A DNA stretch of 64,000 nt from an uncultured Lachnospiraceae bacterium (GCA_947382355.1 CANCYR010000001.1:62001-126000); one strand, 5' to 3'; numbered from the stretch's first letter, positions 1 to 8,771 are shown. Numbers and translations: made by a program. Notes: generated by a model from the letters alone, not told the origin.

Positions 1-686
1 GATATTTCTTCCCAAAGGCAATAAAGCAGCATAAGGAAGTAAAGATTATATTAAATGGCATTGAGGCGGAAAAATATCGCTTCTGTGAAGAAACGCGCCG
101 GAAGCTTAGAAAGGAAGCTGGCCTTTCCGGGAAGCTGGTCATAGGCCATGTGGGAAGGTTCACGGAGCAGAAGAACCAAAGCTTTTTAATAGATATTTTT
201 GAAGAGGTGCAAAAGAAAAAGGAAGATTCTGCACTGGTCCTTATCGGAAAAGGACCGGATAAGGAGAAAATATTTAAGAAAGTAAAAGAGAAAGGGCTTT
301 TGGAAAAGGTTCTTTTTCTGGGGGCAAGAGAAGATGTGGGTGAATTGATGATGGCAATGGATGCATTCGTGCTCCCTTCTTTGTTTGAGGGCTTTGGTAT
401 CGTTCTGGTGGAAGCGCAGGCGGCAGGGCTTCCCTGTTTCTGCACAGAAGGAAAGATTCCGCCCATTACAAAAATAAGCGGCTTTTATTATCCCATTTCC
501 CTAAAGAAAAGCCCTAAAGAGTGGGCAGAAAATATTTTGAAGCTTAGCAGCAGGCATGAAGGAACTGACAGAGCGGAACAGTACAGACTGGCAATCAGCC
601 ACGGATTTGACATTAGGGAAATTGCAAATGATGTGGAAAAGGAATATACAGACTTTGCCCAAAGGCTGGATGGGGAAAAAAAATGA
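1..686 (+). CDS. GT4-family glycosyltransferase, 5' truncated by window edge
   Basis: The reading frame is open from base 3 with no start codon in the window, so only the C-terminal ~227 residues are visible. The visible part is the nucleotide-sugar-binding half of a GT-B enzyme. GHVGRFTEQKN is the usual opening of the C-terminal Rossmann domain, and EGFGIVLVEAQAAGLP is the EX7E donor-binding motif of GT4 transferases. It likely adds a sugar to a lipid-linked surface glycan at the cytoplasmic face of the membrane. The gene overlaps the next one by 4 bp, implying translational coupling within a surface-polymer operon. Donor and acceptor cannot be told. A GTG at 150 could be mistaken for the start, but the family domain clearly extends upstream of it. 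Confidence 0.9.
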   Translation, partial: YFFPKAIKQHKEVKIILNGIEAEKYRFCEETRRKLRKEAGLSGKLVIGHVGRFTEQKNQSFLIDIFEEVQKKKEDSALVLIGKGPDKEKIFKKVKEKGLLEKVLFLGAREDVGELMMAMDAFVLPSLFEGFGIVLVEAQAAGLPCFCTEGKIPPITKISGFYYPISLKKSPKEWAENILKLSSRHEGTDRAEQYRLAISHGFDIREIANDVEKEYTDFAQRLDGEKK

Positions 687-1849
687 GATTATTAAAGATA
701 AGATGTATCAGACTGCTTCTGGCTGTTTTTCGGATATTTCCCATTGTAAAAAACAGAATTGTATTTGTCTGTAATTATGGGAAGTCTTATGCCTGCAATC
801 CAAAGTATGTTTTTCTCACTTTGCGAGAAAAATATGGAGAAGAGCTTCAATATGTGTGGGTGCTGAATAAAAAGCATCCGGAGCTGGAAGGACAGGCTGT
901 GCAGGTGAAAAATAAAAGCATGGCATTTTTCTATTATATGCTGACGGCACGGGTGATTGTAGGAAATAATGCACTTGGAAGCTATCTGCCCAAAAGAAAG
1001 GGACAGTGCTTCATCAACACTTGGCACGGAGGGGGAGCCTATAAAAAGGTTCATTTTGACGTGGCGGTAAGCGATGTTGACCGGAAGATTTATGAGATTT
1101 TTGCACAGCAGACGGACTGTCACCTTTCCAGCTCCAAAATGTTTACAGAATGTATGTCCAAATCCACAAAGGTGCCCGAAAAAAGGTTTCTGGAAGCGGG
1201 TATGCCAAGAAATGACCGCCTGATTGGAGAATTTCTGAAAAGAGGGAAAAGCGGGGCGGGAAAACCGGATAAGAAGAGGGAAGAAATTTTAAGAAAGCTG
1301 GGGGTTTCAAAAGAGCTTTGGCAGAAAAAAATTCTTCTGTATGCACCAACGTTCCGGGGGGAAACAAACAATGGATATTTTCAAAATTCACTGGATATTC
1401 CCGCCGTATTAAAAAGTCTGGAAAAAAGATTTTCCGGGGAGTGGATTCTATTGTTTCGAGGACATCCCAAAATGCTCACCGTTGAAATGGAGCAGTGCAT
1501 CCGCGTAACGGATTATGAGGACATGCAGGAAATCCTTTTGTGTGCAGATGCATTGCTTACAGATTTTTCGTCAGTGATGTGGGATTATATGTTTTTGCAG
1601 AGGCCGGGCTTTCTCTATATTCCGGACTTAGAGCAGCTGAAAGAGGAGGACAGGTTTTATACAAGGGCGGAGGACTGGCCCTTTGCATATGCCACATCCA
1701 ACAGCCAGCTTAGTCAAATCATAGAGCATTTTGACATGCAGGAAGCCATGAATAAAATAGAAGCCCATAAAAGGATGCTTGGAAATGTGGAAACAGGGGA
1801 GGCCTGTGAAAAAGTGGCAGCTTATATTTACAAGAAAGTATGTTCATGA
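683..1849 (+). CDS. CDP-glycerol/CDP-ribitol glycerophosphotransferase family protein (TagF/TagB-like)
   Basis: A 388-residue Glyphos_transf (PF04464-type) enzyme. Visible landmarks in order are NTWHGGG near residue 110 (catalytic His region), the MPRNDRL segment, YAPTFRG, and LLTDFSSVMWDYMF near residue 290, the CDP-polyol-binding TD(Y/F)SS motif. Known members transfer glycerol- or ribitol-phosphate from a CDP-polyol onto teichoic acid precursors at the cytoplasmic membrane face. A short hydrophobic N-terminus (LLLAVFRIFPIV) could mediate membrane contact. It overlaps the upstream glycosyltransferase by 4 bp and precedes a TarI-like cytidylyltransferase, which suggests it uses that gene's product. 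Primer versus polymerase activity cannot be told from sequence. Confidence 0.9.
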   Translation: MRLLKIRCIRLLLAVFRIFPIVKNRIVFVCNYGKSYACNPKYVFLTLREKYGEELQYVWVLNKKHPELEGQAVQVKNKSMAFFYYMLTARVIVGNNALGSYLPKRKGQCFINTWHGGGAYKKVHFDVAVSDVDRKIYEIFAQQTDCHLSSSKMFTECMSKSTKVPEKRFLEAGMPRNDRLIGEFLKRGKSGAGKPDKKREEILRKLGVSKELWQKKILLYAPTFRGETNNGYFQNSLDIPAVLKSLEKRFSGEWILLFRGHPKMLTVEMEQCIRVTDYEDMQEILLCADALLTDFSSVMWDYMFLQRPGFLYIPDLEQLKEEDRFYTRAEDWPFAYATSNSQLSQIIEHFDMQEAMNKIEAHKRMLGNVETGEACEKVAAYIYKKVCS

Positions 1850-1906
1850 TACAATCACAAAGTCAAAGACCATGCCGTAATAAACAGAGGAAGGAAGTGT
1901 AAAAGG

Positions 1907-2626
1907 ATGAATGTAGCAATTGTATTTGCAGGAGGCTCCGGCCAGAGAATGAAGCAGTCTGCAAAGCCAAAACAGTTTCTGGCACTATATGGAAAGCCTA
2001 TTATTATCTTTACCCTGGAGATTTTTGAAAATCATCCGGATATTGATATGGTAATCGTGCCGTGCATTAAAGGATGGGAAGATTATTTACAGCAGATGCT
2101 GGATAAATTTAATATAAAAAAGGTTAAAAAAATAGTCACCGGCGGAAAAGACACTCAGGAATCCAAGATGAATGCGTTGAATTATCTGGCGGATTTCTGC
2201 AAAAGCGATGATATTGTCATCCTGCATGATGCGGTAAGACCTCTTATTACGGAAAAGCTCATTACAGATACACTGGAAAGCGTAAAGGAATTCGGTTCGG
2301 CAGTTTCTTATGTGCCCTTTACAGAAACCGGAATCATCAGTAAGGACAAGGTAACTACTAAAGAAACCATTGTCCGCAACACCCTCTGTATAGCAAAGGC
2401 GCCTCAGGGCTTTTGGTTTCAGGATGTTTATGACGCCCACAAAAAGGGAGAGCATATGGACCCTGCCATTACCATCGATACCTGCTCCCTTATGACAGAG
2501 CTTGGCAGGCCGCTGCATTTAGTGCCCTGTGAACCTACCAATATCAAGATTACCACTCCGGATGATTTTTTTATTTTCAAGGCACTGGTTGATTTGCAGG
2601 AAAGCAAGGATATTTTTGGCATGTAA
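1907..2626 (+). CDS. IspD/TarI-family cytidylyltransferase (likely polyol-phosphate cytidylyltransferase)
   Basis: A 239-residue protein with the IspD/TarI fold. The N-terminal FAGGSGQRM loop binds CTP, with the KPKQF lysine following. HDAVRPLI near residue 109 is the metal-binding segment, and the C-terminal NIKITTPDD is family typical. The family makes either CDP-methylerythritol (isoprenoids) or CDP-ribitol (teichoic acid). The DxVRP form and the position between a TagF-like transferase and sugar-modifying genes favour CDP-ribitol or another CDP-polyol; this choice is inference. No TarJ-type alcohol dehydrogenase is adjacent. The ATG has GAGGAAGGA upstream. Confidence 0.85.
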   Translation: MNVAIVFAGGSGQRMKQSAKPKQFLALYGKPIIIFTLEIFENHPDIDMVIVPCIKGWEDYLQQMLDKFNIKKVKKIVTGGKDTQESKMNALNYLADFCKSDDIVILHDAVRPLITEKLITDTLESVKEFGSAVSYVPFTETGIISKDKVTTKETIVRNTLCIAKAPQGFWFQDVYDAHKKGEHMDPAITIDTCSLMTELGRPLHLVPCEPTNIKITTPDDFFIFKALVDLQESKDIFGM

Positions 2627-2645
2627 GGACGAAACGGAGGACAAT

Positions 2646-3707
2646 ATGGAGCTTCATTCTATTATTTTGGAAGATTTAGAGCATATTGCAAAGGAGAATA
2701 TAGATTTTGAAAAGCTGAGGGATGCCACCGTACTGATTACAGGCATTAACGGCATGATTGCTTCTTATATTGCGTATACGCTTTTTTATTTAAATGAAAC
2801 GAGGCAATTAAATGTAAAGGTGCTTGGCCTTGCCCGGAATGAGGAGAAAGTAAAAAAGAGATTTGGCAGCCTCCTTCGGCGAGAGGACTTTGGCATCCTG
2901 ATACAGGATATTACAAAACCTGTTCAAACAGAGGAAAAAGTGGATTTCATCATACATGCCGCAAGCCAGACAGGACCAAGACAGTTCGTGAATGACCCGG
3001 TAGGGACCATAGCTGCCAACACCACGGGAACGAAAAATCTGCTGGATTTTGCTCTGGAGAAAAAAAGCAGGGGTGTCCTGTTTTTGTCCACCAGGGAAAT
3101 TTATGGAAAGAGTCTGTCCGGACAGGAGTTTGTAACGGAAGAGGAGTACGGGGCGGTGGACCCTGCATTAGTGCGCTCCTGTTATCCGGAGAGCAAAAGA
3201 ATGTCTGAAACCATGTGTGCTGCATACAGGCAGCAATATGACGTTCCTGCCAAAATAATCCGCATTGCCCATACTTACGGTCCCGGAATGCTCATTGGCG
3301 ACGGCAGGGTAGTTGGCGATTTTTTAAAGAACGTGATTCAGAGTCAGGATATTGTTATGAACAGTGATGGAAGTGCAGTTTTAGGGCTCACCTATATTTC
3401 GGATTTGATTGCAGGATTGTTTTTAAGCTTTTTGAATTTCCCCGATTTTGTTTATAATGTTTCCAGCCACAAAGGAATTGTAACGGTTAAGGAGCTGGCA
3501 AATATGCTGGCGGATATGTACCCGGAAAAACAGATAAAGACCGTGTTTAAGGAGGCTTCCCCGGAAGTAAAGGCTGGATATCTTGCCAGTAAAATTCCTC
3601 TTTTGGATTCAAGAAAAGCAATGGAATGTGGCTGGGAGCCGAAGGTAAGCTTAAAAGAGGGATTTAAAAGGACAGTAACCTATGGAGAATGGAATGAACA
3701 AAATTAA
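2646..3707 (+). CDS. NAD-dependent epimerase/dehydratase (extended SDR)
   Basis: A 353-residue extended short-chain dehydrogenase. The Rossmann GxxGxxA loop is TGINGMIA near residue 31. The catalytic Ser/Thr region is STREIYG and the catalytic YxxxK is YPESK. Start 2646 was chosen because ACGGAGGA lies 6 nt upstream and the homologous fold begins there; an upstream in-frame start would run into the preceding gene. Family members epimerise, dehydrate or reduce nucleotide sugars. Direct coupling to the TarI-like cytidylyltransferase raises the possibility of a role on a CDP-linked polyol or sugar (compare the bifunctional CDP-ribitol enzymes with a fused SDR), but this protein is an extended, not a classical, SDR. 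The substrate is unknown. Confidence 0.85.
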   Translation: MELHSIILEDLEHIAKENIDFEKLRDATVLITGINGMIASYIAYTLFYLNETRQLNVKVLGLARNEEKVKKRFGSLLRREDFGILIQDITKPVQTEEKVDFIIHAASQTGPRQFVNDPVGTIAANTTGTKNLLDFALEKKSRGVLFLSTREIYGKSLSGQEFVTEEEYGAVDPALVRSCYPESKRMSETMCAAYRQQYDVPAKIIRIAHTYGPGMLIGDGRVVGDFLKNVIQSQDIVMNSDGSAVLGLTYISDLIAGLFLSFLNFPDFVYNVSSHKGIVTVKELANMLADMYPEKQIKTVFKEASPEVKAGYLASKIPLLDSRKAMECGWEPKVSLKEGFKRTVTYGEWNEQN

Positions 3708-4884
3708 GATTGCCATGATTGGCCTTAACAATGCAAAGAATTTAGGGGACCCGCTTATATGCGCAAGCACCAGATATTTACTGGAGTCTGCCATGAAGGA
3801 GCAGGGAATAGAAGGTGAGGTTAAGGTCATAGATTTACTTCCCGATTCCTTAAAGAAAAAAAAGAAGCAAAAAAAACAGGGGAGAAATCCCCTTAAGGCA
3901 TGGCTTTCCAAATGCAAAAGGCTGTTTCAGTTTGCAAAGGAATTGCAAATACGTCAAAGCGACATGCAGGAAGCCTATCTTTCCTATTATAGAAAAGAGT
4001 TAGAAGGCTGCAGCCTGATTGTATTTGCAGGAGGCGGACTGATTAAATATGCACAGCAGGAGAATCTGAATGTAAGCATCAGCGGGGCAATTCAGGCCGC
4101 TAAGGAAAAAGGGATTCCGGCCGCATTTCATGCCTGCGGAGTGGAAGGGTATGATAAGGGCAATCCCGGCTGCAAACGTCTGGAAGCGGCAATTAATGAT
4201 GAAAACGTGAAGATTGTTACCACAAGGGATGATTTTAAAACATTGTCGGAATGCTATAAAAAAAGGGAAGGGCTTTTTATTGCAAAGGCAGCGGATTCCG
4301 CCGTATTTGCAGGGGAAATTCTGGGAGTGAAAAAGGATGAAGCAAGCCGGCTTATCGGAATCGGAGTGATAAGAGGCGACATTTTTGAAAACTATGGTAC
4401 CCGCTTAAGTGAAAGCAGGTTAGTGGAAATATATGGAGAGGTATTAAAGAAGCTGAAAGAAAAAGGCAGGGAATTTAAGCTGTTTTGCAACGGATATAAG
4501 CCGGATTATCTGTTTGCAGAAAAAGTATTGGAATATGCCGGGTTAGAAGAAGCTTACCTGTTAAAGAGGGCGGAAAGCCATGAAGAGCTTGTAAGGCAGA
4601 TAAGCGGTTTTCAAGGAGTGCTGGCAGCAAGGCTCCATGCCTGCATTATATCCTATTCCCTGGAAATTCCGGTAGTGGGCTTGTGCTGGAATGACAAGCT
4701 GAAATATTTCGGGGAAGAAACCGGACATCCGGAACGTTTTCTAAGCCCTGAGGATTTTTCGACAGAAAACATAGTGGAACGTGTTTTGAAGGCAATTGAG
4801 GAAGGATATGATAAGGAAGCAGTAAAACGCTATAAGGAAATCTCAAAGGATTCCATTTCAAGAATCGTAGCCTTATTGAAATAA
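3694..4884 (+). CDS. polysaccharide pyruvyl transferase family protein (CsaB-like)
   Basis: About 396 residues of the polysaccharide pyruvyl-transferase family (PF04230 type). The N-terminal NNAKNLGDPLI is the usual NxGD opening. The C-terminal VLAARLHACIISYSLEIPVVGLCWNDK contains the conserved RLHA(C/L)I segment and the downstream W-D-K. Relatives such as CsaB add pyruvate ketals to cell-wall glycans or teichoic acids from phosphoenolpyruvate. The start at 3694 has GGAG 6 nt upstream; the ATG at 3682 is an alternative. It overlaps the SDR gene by 14 bp. A lysine-rich stretch near residues 50-60 (KKKKKQKKQG) is an unusual basic insert, possibly a membrane-surface contact. Confidence 0.88.
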   Translation: MNKIKIAMIGLNNAKNLGDPLICASTRYLLESAMKEQGIEGEVKVIDLLPDSLKKKKKQKKQGRNPLKAWLSKCKRLFQFAKELQIRQSDMQEAYLSYYRKELEGCSLIVFAGGGLIKYAQQENLNVSISGAIQAAKEKGIPAAFHACGVEGYDKGNPGCKRLEAAINDENVKIVTTRDDFKTLSECYKKREGLFIAKAADSAVFAGEILGVKKDEASRLIGIGVIRGDIFENYGTRLSESRLVEIYGEVLKKLKEKGREFKLFCNGYKPDYLFAEKVLEYAGLEEAYLLKRAESHEELVRQISGFQGVLAARLHACIISYSLEIPVVGLCWNDKLKYFGEETGHPERFLSPEDFSTENIVERVLKAIEEGYDKEAVKRYKEISKDSISRIVALLK

Positions 4885-4900
4885 GAATTAGTAACAGTTA

Positions 4901-5122
4901 GTAACAGTTCAGCCCTCAGTTTTCCGGACTGGCGCCGGGTGGGGGATGGCGCAGAACATGTTTCTGCGTCGCCACGCTCCCGCTCTGATAAAAACGCAGC
5001 AGTGCTAAGCTCGAAAGAACCTCGCTAAGCGCTGGCGTTTTTATAAGGGCTCCTTCAGAAATCATGTTCTGCGCCATCCCTCACCCGGCGCCAGTCCGGA
5101 AAACTGAGGGCTGAACTGTTAC
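4901..5122. repeat. 222-bp palindromic repeat element (MITE- or REP-like)
   Basis: The first ~58 bases, beginning GTAACAGTTCAGCCCTCAG, are repeated in inverted orientation at the right end, with one mismatch seen (GGTGGGGGAT against GGTGAGGGAT). The inner ~100 bases also fold back imperfectly (ATAAAAACGC...GCGTTTTTAT), so the whole element can form one long cruciform or hairpin. It sits cleanly between two genes of one operon. No ORF is inside it. The GTAACAGTT word is duplicated just outside the left end (4891-4899), which may be a target-site trace. In RNA it would make a very strong stem between the pyruvyltransferase and the next transferase gene. Confidence 0.85.
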
Positions 5123-5149
5123 GAGAATTGGAGAGGACAGGGCTTATAT

Positions 5150-6865
5150 ATGAACCAGTCAGAAGAGTTGAAGGAAGTCAGGCAAAGTGAACGGACAGCC
5201 GAAACTGCCATGGAAAAATTTCCCAAAAAGAATTTTTTAAAACTGTTTTTTATGGAAATGAAGGAGAACTGCGTCATCTTAAAGGGGTTAAGAAAAGTAT
5301 TGCCTCTGGAGAATTTTTCTCTTTATTTTGAAGACCAGGAGGGCATGCAGTATCCGCTGAGTCCCCTAAATCTGTCTGCCGGGGATTCGGCATGTGAGGG
5401 CTTTGGAGAAGCAAAAGAGCAGAACGAACAGAGTGAGCAGTGGTTTCTTGTGAACATACCTTACGATGGCGCTAAGGAGCTAAAGCTGAAGGCTTTTGCA
5501 GAACTTGGAGAGAATCAAAAGCTGTTGCTGAAGCCTGTATATAAATTGTTTTTTCCGGTGGCGGACAGTCTGAAAAGCAATTACGGTGTTTATGGAAACA
5601 TGCTGTTGCAGGTGAAGGGGAAAATATTAGTGTTTACCCCTTATACAAAAGGGCTTCACAGAGAACTGGAAAGGAAATACAGAAAAGAATTGTTTCGGCA
5701 AAAGGAATATGAAATTTTAAGATACCGGATTGCGTATTTCATGTTAAAGCCTTTTGTAAAGAAGGAAATCTGGCTGATTTTAGACCGGGCGGCCAGAGCA
5801 GATGACAACGGGGAGCACTTTTTTAAATATGTGTTGGACCATTATCCGGAAGGGAAAAAGGTTTATTATGTCATAGGGAAAAATTGCCCCGACTATAAAA
5901 GAATGGAAAAGGTTGGAAAAGTGCTGCCGTTAGGTTCTTTCCTTCATAAATTGTATTTTCTGCTTTCCGGCAAAATCATTTCATCCCAGTTTGACCCTTA
6001 TGTATTTAAGCCATTTAAAGAAAAAGGAGCCCTTGTGCAGGATTTGTTTGCTTACCAGTCTGTATTTTTACAGCATGGGGTGACCCAGAATGACCTTTCC
6101 AGATTTCTTGGAAAGAATACAAAGGATTTCAAGCTGCTTGTTGCAGTAAGCGAAAGGGAAAAGCAGTCTTTTTTACAGAGCAGCTACGGCTATACGGAAA
6201 AGGAAGTAAAGGTTACGGGTTTTCCCAGGTTTGATAATTTAAAGCGGCATGAAAATGAACAGAGCAAAAAAATATTGATTATGCCCTCATGGAGAAAGAG
6301 CATTCAGGGCAGCTATGACGTGGACACGGGAGCAAGTGTTTATTTTGATGGATTTAAGGACACATCTTATTTCCAATTTTATAATTCTCTCATAAATGAC
6401 AAGAGACTGTCAGCATGTATGGAGGAGCATGGTTATAAAGGCGTATTTGCCCTTCATCCCGGCCACTATAAGCAATATGTGGACTTTGAACAAAATGATA
6501 ACTTTACCATTTTAGGGGAAGAGTTCAGCTATCAGCAGCAGTTTATTAGCTGTGCCCTGATGGTTACCGATTATTCTTCGGTTGCCTTTGATTTTGCCTA
6601 TCTGAATAAGCCTGTTATTTATGCCAGATTTGATGAGGAAGAGTTTTATACGGGACAGAAATACGGACATGGATATTTTGATTTTGAAAAGGATGGTTTC
6701 GGCCCGGTATGCAGGGACCTGGAAACCACTGTGAATCAACTGATTCATTATATAGAAAACGGCTGCATGCTTGAGAAAAAGTATCAGGAGCATATTGAAA
6801 GGTTTTATCAGTATCAGGATGCGGATAATTGCAAAAGGGTCTTAGAGGCGGTGCTTGAGCTATAA
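5150..6865 (+). CDS. CDP-glycerol glycerophosphotransferase family protein (TagB/TagF-like), two-part
   Basis: A 571-residue protein. The first ~150 residues form a beta-rich leader domain without a recognised motif. After it comes a Glyphos_transf catalytic region: LQHGVTQND near residue 306, TGFPRFD, MPSWRKS, ALHPGHY and VTDYSSVAFDFAYLNKPVIY near residue 470. This is the second enzyme of this family in the locus, and family knowledge suggests one primes and the other extends the polyol-phosphate chain. The ATG at 5150 has only a distant GAGAGG; an internal ATG at 5210 is possible. It follows the palindromic element, so its expression may be separated from the upstream genes. Confidence 0.88.
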   Translation: MNQSEELKEVRQSERTAETAMEKFPKKNFLKLFFMEMKENCVILKGLRKVLPLENFSLYFEDQEGMQYPLSPLNLSAGDSACEGFGEAKEQNEQSEQWFLVNIPYDGAKELKLKAFAELGENQKLLLKPVYKLFFPVADSLKSNYGVYGNMLLQVKGKILVFTPYTKGLHRELERKYRKELFRQKEYEILRYRIAYFMLKPFVKKEIWLILDRAARADDNGEHFFKYVLDHYPEGKKVYYVIGKNCPDYKRMEKVGKVLPLGSFLHKLYFLLSGKIISSQFDPYVFKPFKEKGALVQDLFAYQSVFLQHGVTQNDLSRFLGKNTKDFKLLVAVSEREKQSFLQSSYGYTEKEVKVTGFPRFDNLKRHENEQSKKILIMPSWRKSIQGSYDVDTGASVYFDGFKDTSYFQFYNSLINDKRLSACMEEHGYKGVFALHPGHYKQYVDFEQNDNFTILGEEFSYQQQFISCALMVTDYSSVAFDFAYLNKPVIYARFDEEEFYTGQKYGHGYFDFEKDGFGPVCRDLETTVNQLIHYIENGCMLEKKYQEHIERFYQYQDADNCKRVLEAVLEL

Positions 6866-6870
6866 GGTTC

Positions 6871-6899
6871 TTGTGAAAATTGTATTTTTTTGGTATAAT
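6871..6899 (+). promoter_or_regulatory. sigma-A-type promoter for the ABC exporter genes
   Basis: TTGTGA at 6871-6876, a 17-nt spacer and a perfect TATAAT at 6894-6899, lying 40 nt before the start of the permease gene. It lies just after the stop of the preceding TagB-like gene. Confidence 0.7.
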
Positions 6900-6938
6900 T
6901 GACAGGCTTGCGGGAAGGAGCAGGAAAAGAGGACAGAG

Positions 6939-7724
6939 ATGAAGAGATTTTTTATGGATACAAAAAAATTCAGCCAATACTTAGTGTATGCCACCAAATC
7001 AGAATTAAAGTCCGAGGTTGCCAATTCAAGGCTGAGCTGGCTTTGGTGGATTTTAGACCCATTGTTGTTCATGCTGGTATATACCTTTATTTCCCTTATT
7101 GTATTTCAAAAGGGAATGCCGTATTTCCCCGTGTTTGTTTTTATTGGTCTGACTATCTGGAACTTTTTTAATAAAACGGTGCAGACCAGTGTGAAGCTGG
7201 TGAAGATAAACAGCGCCATCGTCAGTAAAATATATGTGCCCAAATATATTTTCATTATGAAGCAGATGCTGATAAACGGATTTAAAATGTGTATTTCCTT
7301 TATACTGGTATTTTTTCTCATGCTGATTTACAGGGTGCCCTTAGACTGGAGGTTCATTTATGTGGTTCCTCTGCTGGCTACATTGTTCGTGGTTACCTTT
7401 GGAGTCAGTACGATTATGCTCCATATAGGTGTGTTTATTGATGATTTATCCAATGTGGTATCCGTATTGTTAAGGCTTTTGTTTTATATGTCAGGGGTAT
7501 TTTACTCTATTGAAAACAGCGGGATTCCGGACCCTTTTGGAACATTGATTCAAACCATGAATCCCATTGCCTGCATTATGCAGGGAATGCGGAATGCATT
7601 GCTGTATGGAGAGGATTTTCATTTTATAGCCATTGGGTGCTGGTTTGTGGGAGGAATTTTTATTTCCCTGATTGGAGTCAATATTATTTACAAGAACGAG
7701 AACAGTTATGTAAAGGTGATGTAA
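6939..7724 (+). CDS. ABC-2 type polysaccharide/teichoic acid export permease (TagG/Wzm-like)
   Basis: A 261-residue membrane protein with about six hydrophobic segments, the usual size and layout of TagG/Wzm/RfbA permeases. The amphipathic N-terminus followed by SRLSWLWWILDPLLFMLVYTF is characteristic of this family, as is the late SGVFYS...NPIACIMQGMRNALLYG region before the last helix. With the ATPase that begins 2 bp after its stop it would carry a completed lipid-linked polymer across the membrane. AAAAGAGGA precedes the start. It has its own promoter at 6871-6899. Confidence 0.9.
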   Translation: MKRFFMDTKKFSQYLVYATKSELKSEVANSRLSWLWWILDPLLFMLVYTFISLIVFQKGMPYFPVFVFIGLTIWNFFNKTVQTSVKLVKINSAIVSKIYVPKYIFIMKQMLINGFKMCISFILVFFLMLIYRVPLDWRFIYVVPLLATLFVVTFGVSTIMLHIGVFIDDLSNVVSVLLRLLFYMSGVFYSIENSGIPDPFGTLIQTMNPIACIMQGMRNALLYGEDFHFIAIGCWFVGGIFISLIGVNIIYKNENSYVKVM

Positions 7725-7725
7725 T

Positions 7726-8454
7726 ATGGAATATGCAATTGATGTAGAAAATGTGAGCATTACTTATAAATGTGTAAAGTCAAGGTCCATAAAGAAAAGT
7801 CTTTTTTCCTTTAAAAAGAGCGATGTGCAACTGGTGGAGGCGGTGAGGGATGTAAGCTTTCGCATACCCCAGGGGGAAATCGTGGGAATCGTAGGCAAGA
7901 ACGGAAGCGGAAAGTCCACTATGCTCCGTGCAATTGCAGGCATTTTCACGCCGGATTCCGGCACCATTGATTTGCACGGACATTCCATTTCCCTTTTGGC
8001 TATCGGGGTCGGGTTTCAAAAAGCCCTGACCGGCAGGGAAAATATTATGTTAACCGGAACTCTTCTTGGATTTTCCGAGAAGTATATGTTTGAGAAAATG
8101 GATGAGATTATTGAATTTGCAGAGCTGGGCAAGTTTATTGACATGCCGGTGAAGACCTACAGCAGCGGTATGTTTTCCAAATTATCCTTTTCCATTACGG
8201 CAAATTTAAAAACGGATATTATGCTTGTGGATGAAGTGCTCAGCGTAGGAGACGCCAAATTTAAAAAGAAGAGCTATGAAAAGATGAAAGAGCTGATTTC
8301 CGACGAAAAGCGCACTGTGGTAATCGTCTCCCATAATATGGACACCCTGAAAAAGCTGTGCAGCCGGATTATCTGGCTTCATGACGGTGAGCTGAAAATG
8401 TATGGGGAAGTGCAAAAGGTGCTGGATGCTTATATCGAGTTTATGGATAAATAG
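7726..8454 (+). CDS. ABC transporter ATPase for polysaccharide/teichoic acid export (TagH/Wzt-like)
   Basis: A 242-residue nucleotide-binding subunit. Walker A is VGKNGSGKST near residue 55, with the Q-loop/lid segment GFQKALTGREN. The signature is the family's degenerate YSSGMFSKL, Walker B is IMLVDEVLSVGD, and the switch His is in IVSHNMD. The divergent signature is typical of TagH/Wzt rather than import ATPases. It stops after the NBD, lacking the C-terminal glycan-recognition domain of long Wzt proteins, which suggests the exporter does not check a chain-terminal cap. It follows the permease with a 1-nt gap. Confidence 0.92.
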   Translation: MEYAIDVENVSITYKCVKSRSIKKSLFSFKKSDVQLVEAVRDVSFRIPQGEIVGIVGKNGSGKSTMLRAIAGIFTPDSGTIDLHGHSISLLAIGVGFQKALTGRENIMLTGTLLGFSEKYMFEKMDEIIEFAELGKFIDMPVKTYSSGMFSKLSFSITANLKTDIMLVDEVLSVGDAKFKKKSYEKMKELISDEKRTVVIVSHNMDTLKKLCSRIIWLHDGELKMYGEVQKVLDAYIEFMDK

Positions 8455-8594
8455 TGAAGAGTTTATGAAGATTAATATTTCTGATTCAGTATTTTCTTAA
8501 AATATAATTGCATTTTAACGAGTTCCTGCTGGAATGTAATTAGAAAAGCTGTGAATCAGCGGTTGGCAGATAACGGAAAAATCAATCATGAAAA

Positions 8595-8628
8595 GGGAAT
8601 GTTAAGTGCTGCAGGCACACACATTCCC
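8595..8628 (-). terminator. hairpin downstream of the small-protein/XRE operon
   Basis: GGGAATGT pairs with ACATTCCC, with a nested GTGC/GCAC stem. Read on the minus strand it is followed by TTTT, so it fits a weak intrinsic terminator for the minus-strand operon ending at 8647. On the plus strand it lacks a T tract. Confidence 0.5.
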
Positions 8629-8646
8629 AGAAATGAAATCATATAA

Positions 8647-8757
8647 TTATTTCTTTTCTTCTTTTTTCTTCTTTCTATCCCACCAAGTACCTGCTAATGA
8701 ACAAGTACCACCACCACCTATGGCTATCAAAACAAACATTATAATCCAAAATTCCAT
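8647..8757 (-). CDS. 36-residue single-pass membrane peptide next to an XRE regulator
   Basis: An unannotated-size gene: ATG at 8757, preceded by AAAGGAGGAAG on the minus strand, one of the best ribosome binding sites in the window. The peptide starts MEFWIIMFVLIAIGGGG, forming one hydrophobic helix with a glycine run. It then has a Trp-Trp-Asp turn and a strongly charged KKKKEEKK tail, so an inside C-terminus is expected. Its start lies 14 nt after the stop of the membrane-anchored XRE regulator, so the two are very probably co-transcribed. Function is unknown; partner of the regulator's membrane part or a small toxin-like peptide are the obvious options. Confidence 0.7.
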   Translation of the reverse strand: MEFWIIMFVLIAIGGGGTCSLAGTWWDRKKKKEEKK

Positions 8758-8771
8758 GCTTCTTCCTCCTT

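Noticed and set aside
692-1123. Minus-strand frame inside the TagF-like gene
   Set aside because: It is complementary to a clear TagF-family gene and has no ribosome site or recognisable motif.
1907-2626. Calling this gene ispD of the isoprenoid pathway
   Set aside because: The fold fits, but the D-A-V-R-P form and the location among TagF-like genes favour a polyol-phosphate cytidylyltransferase.
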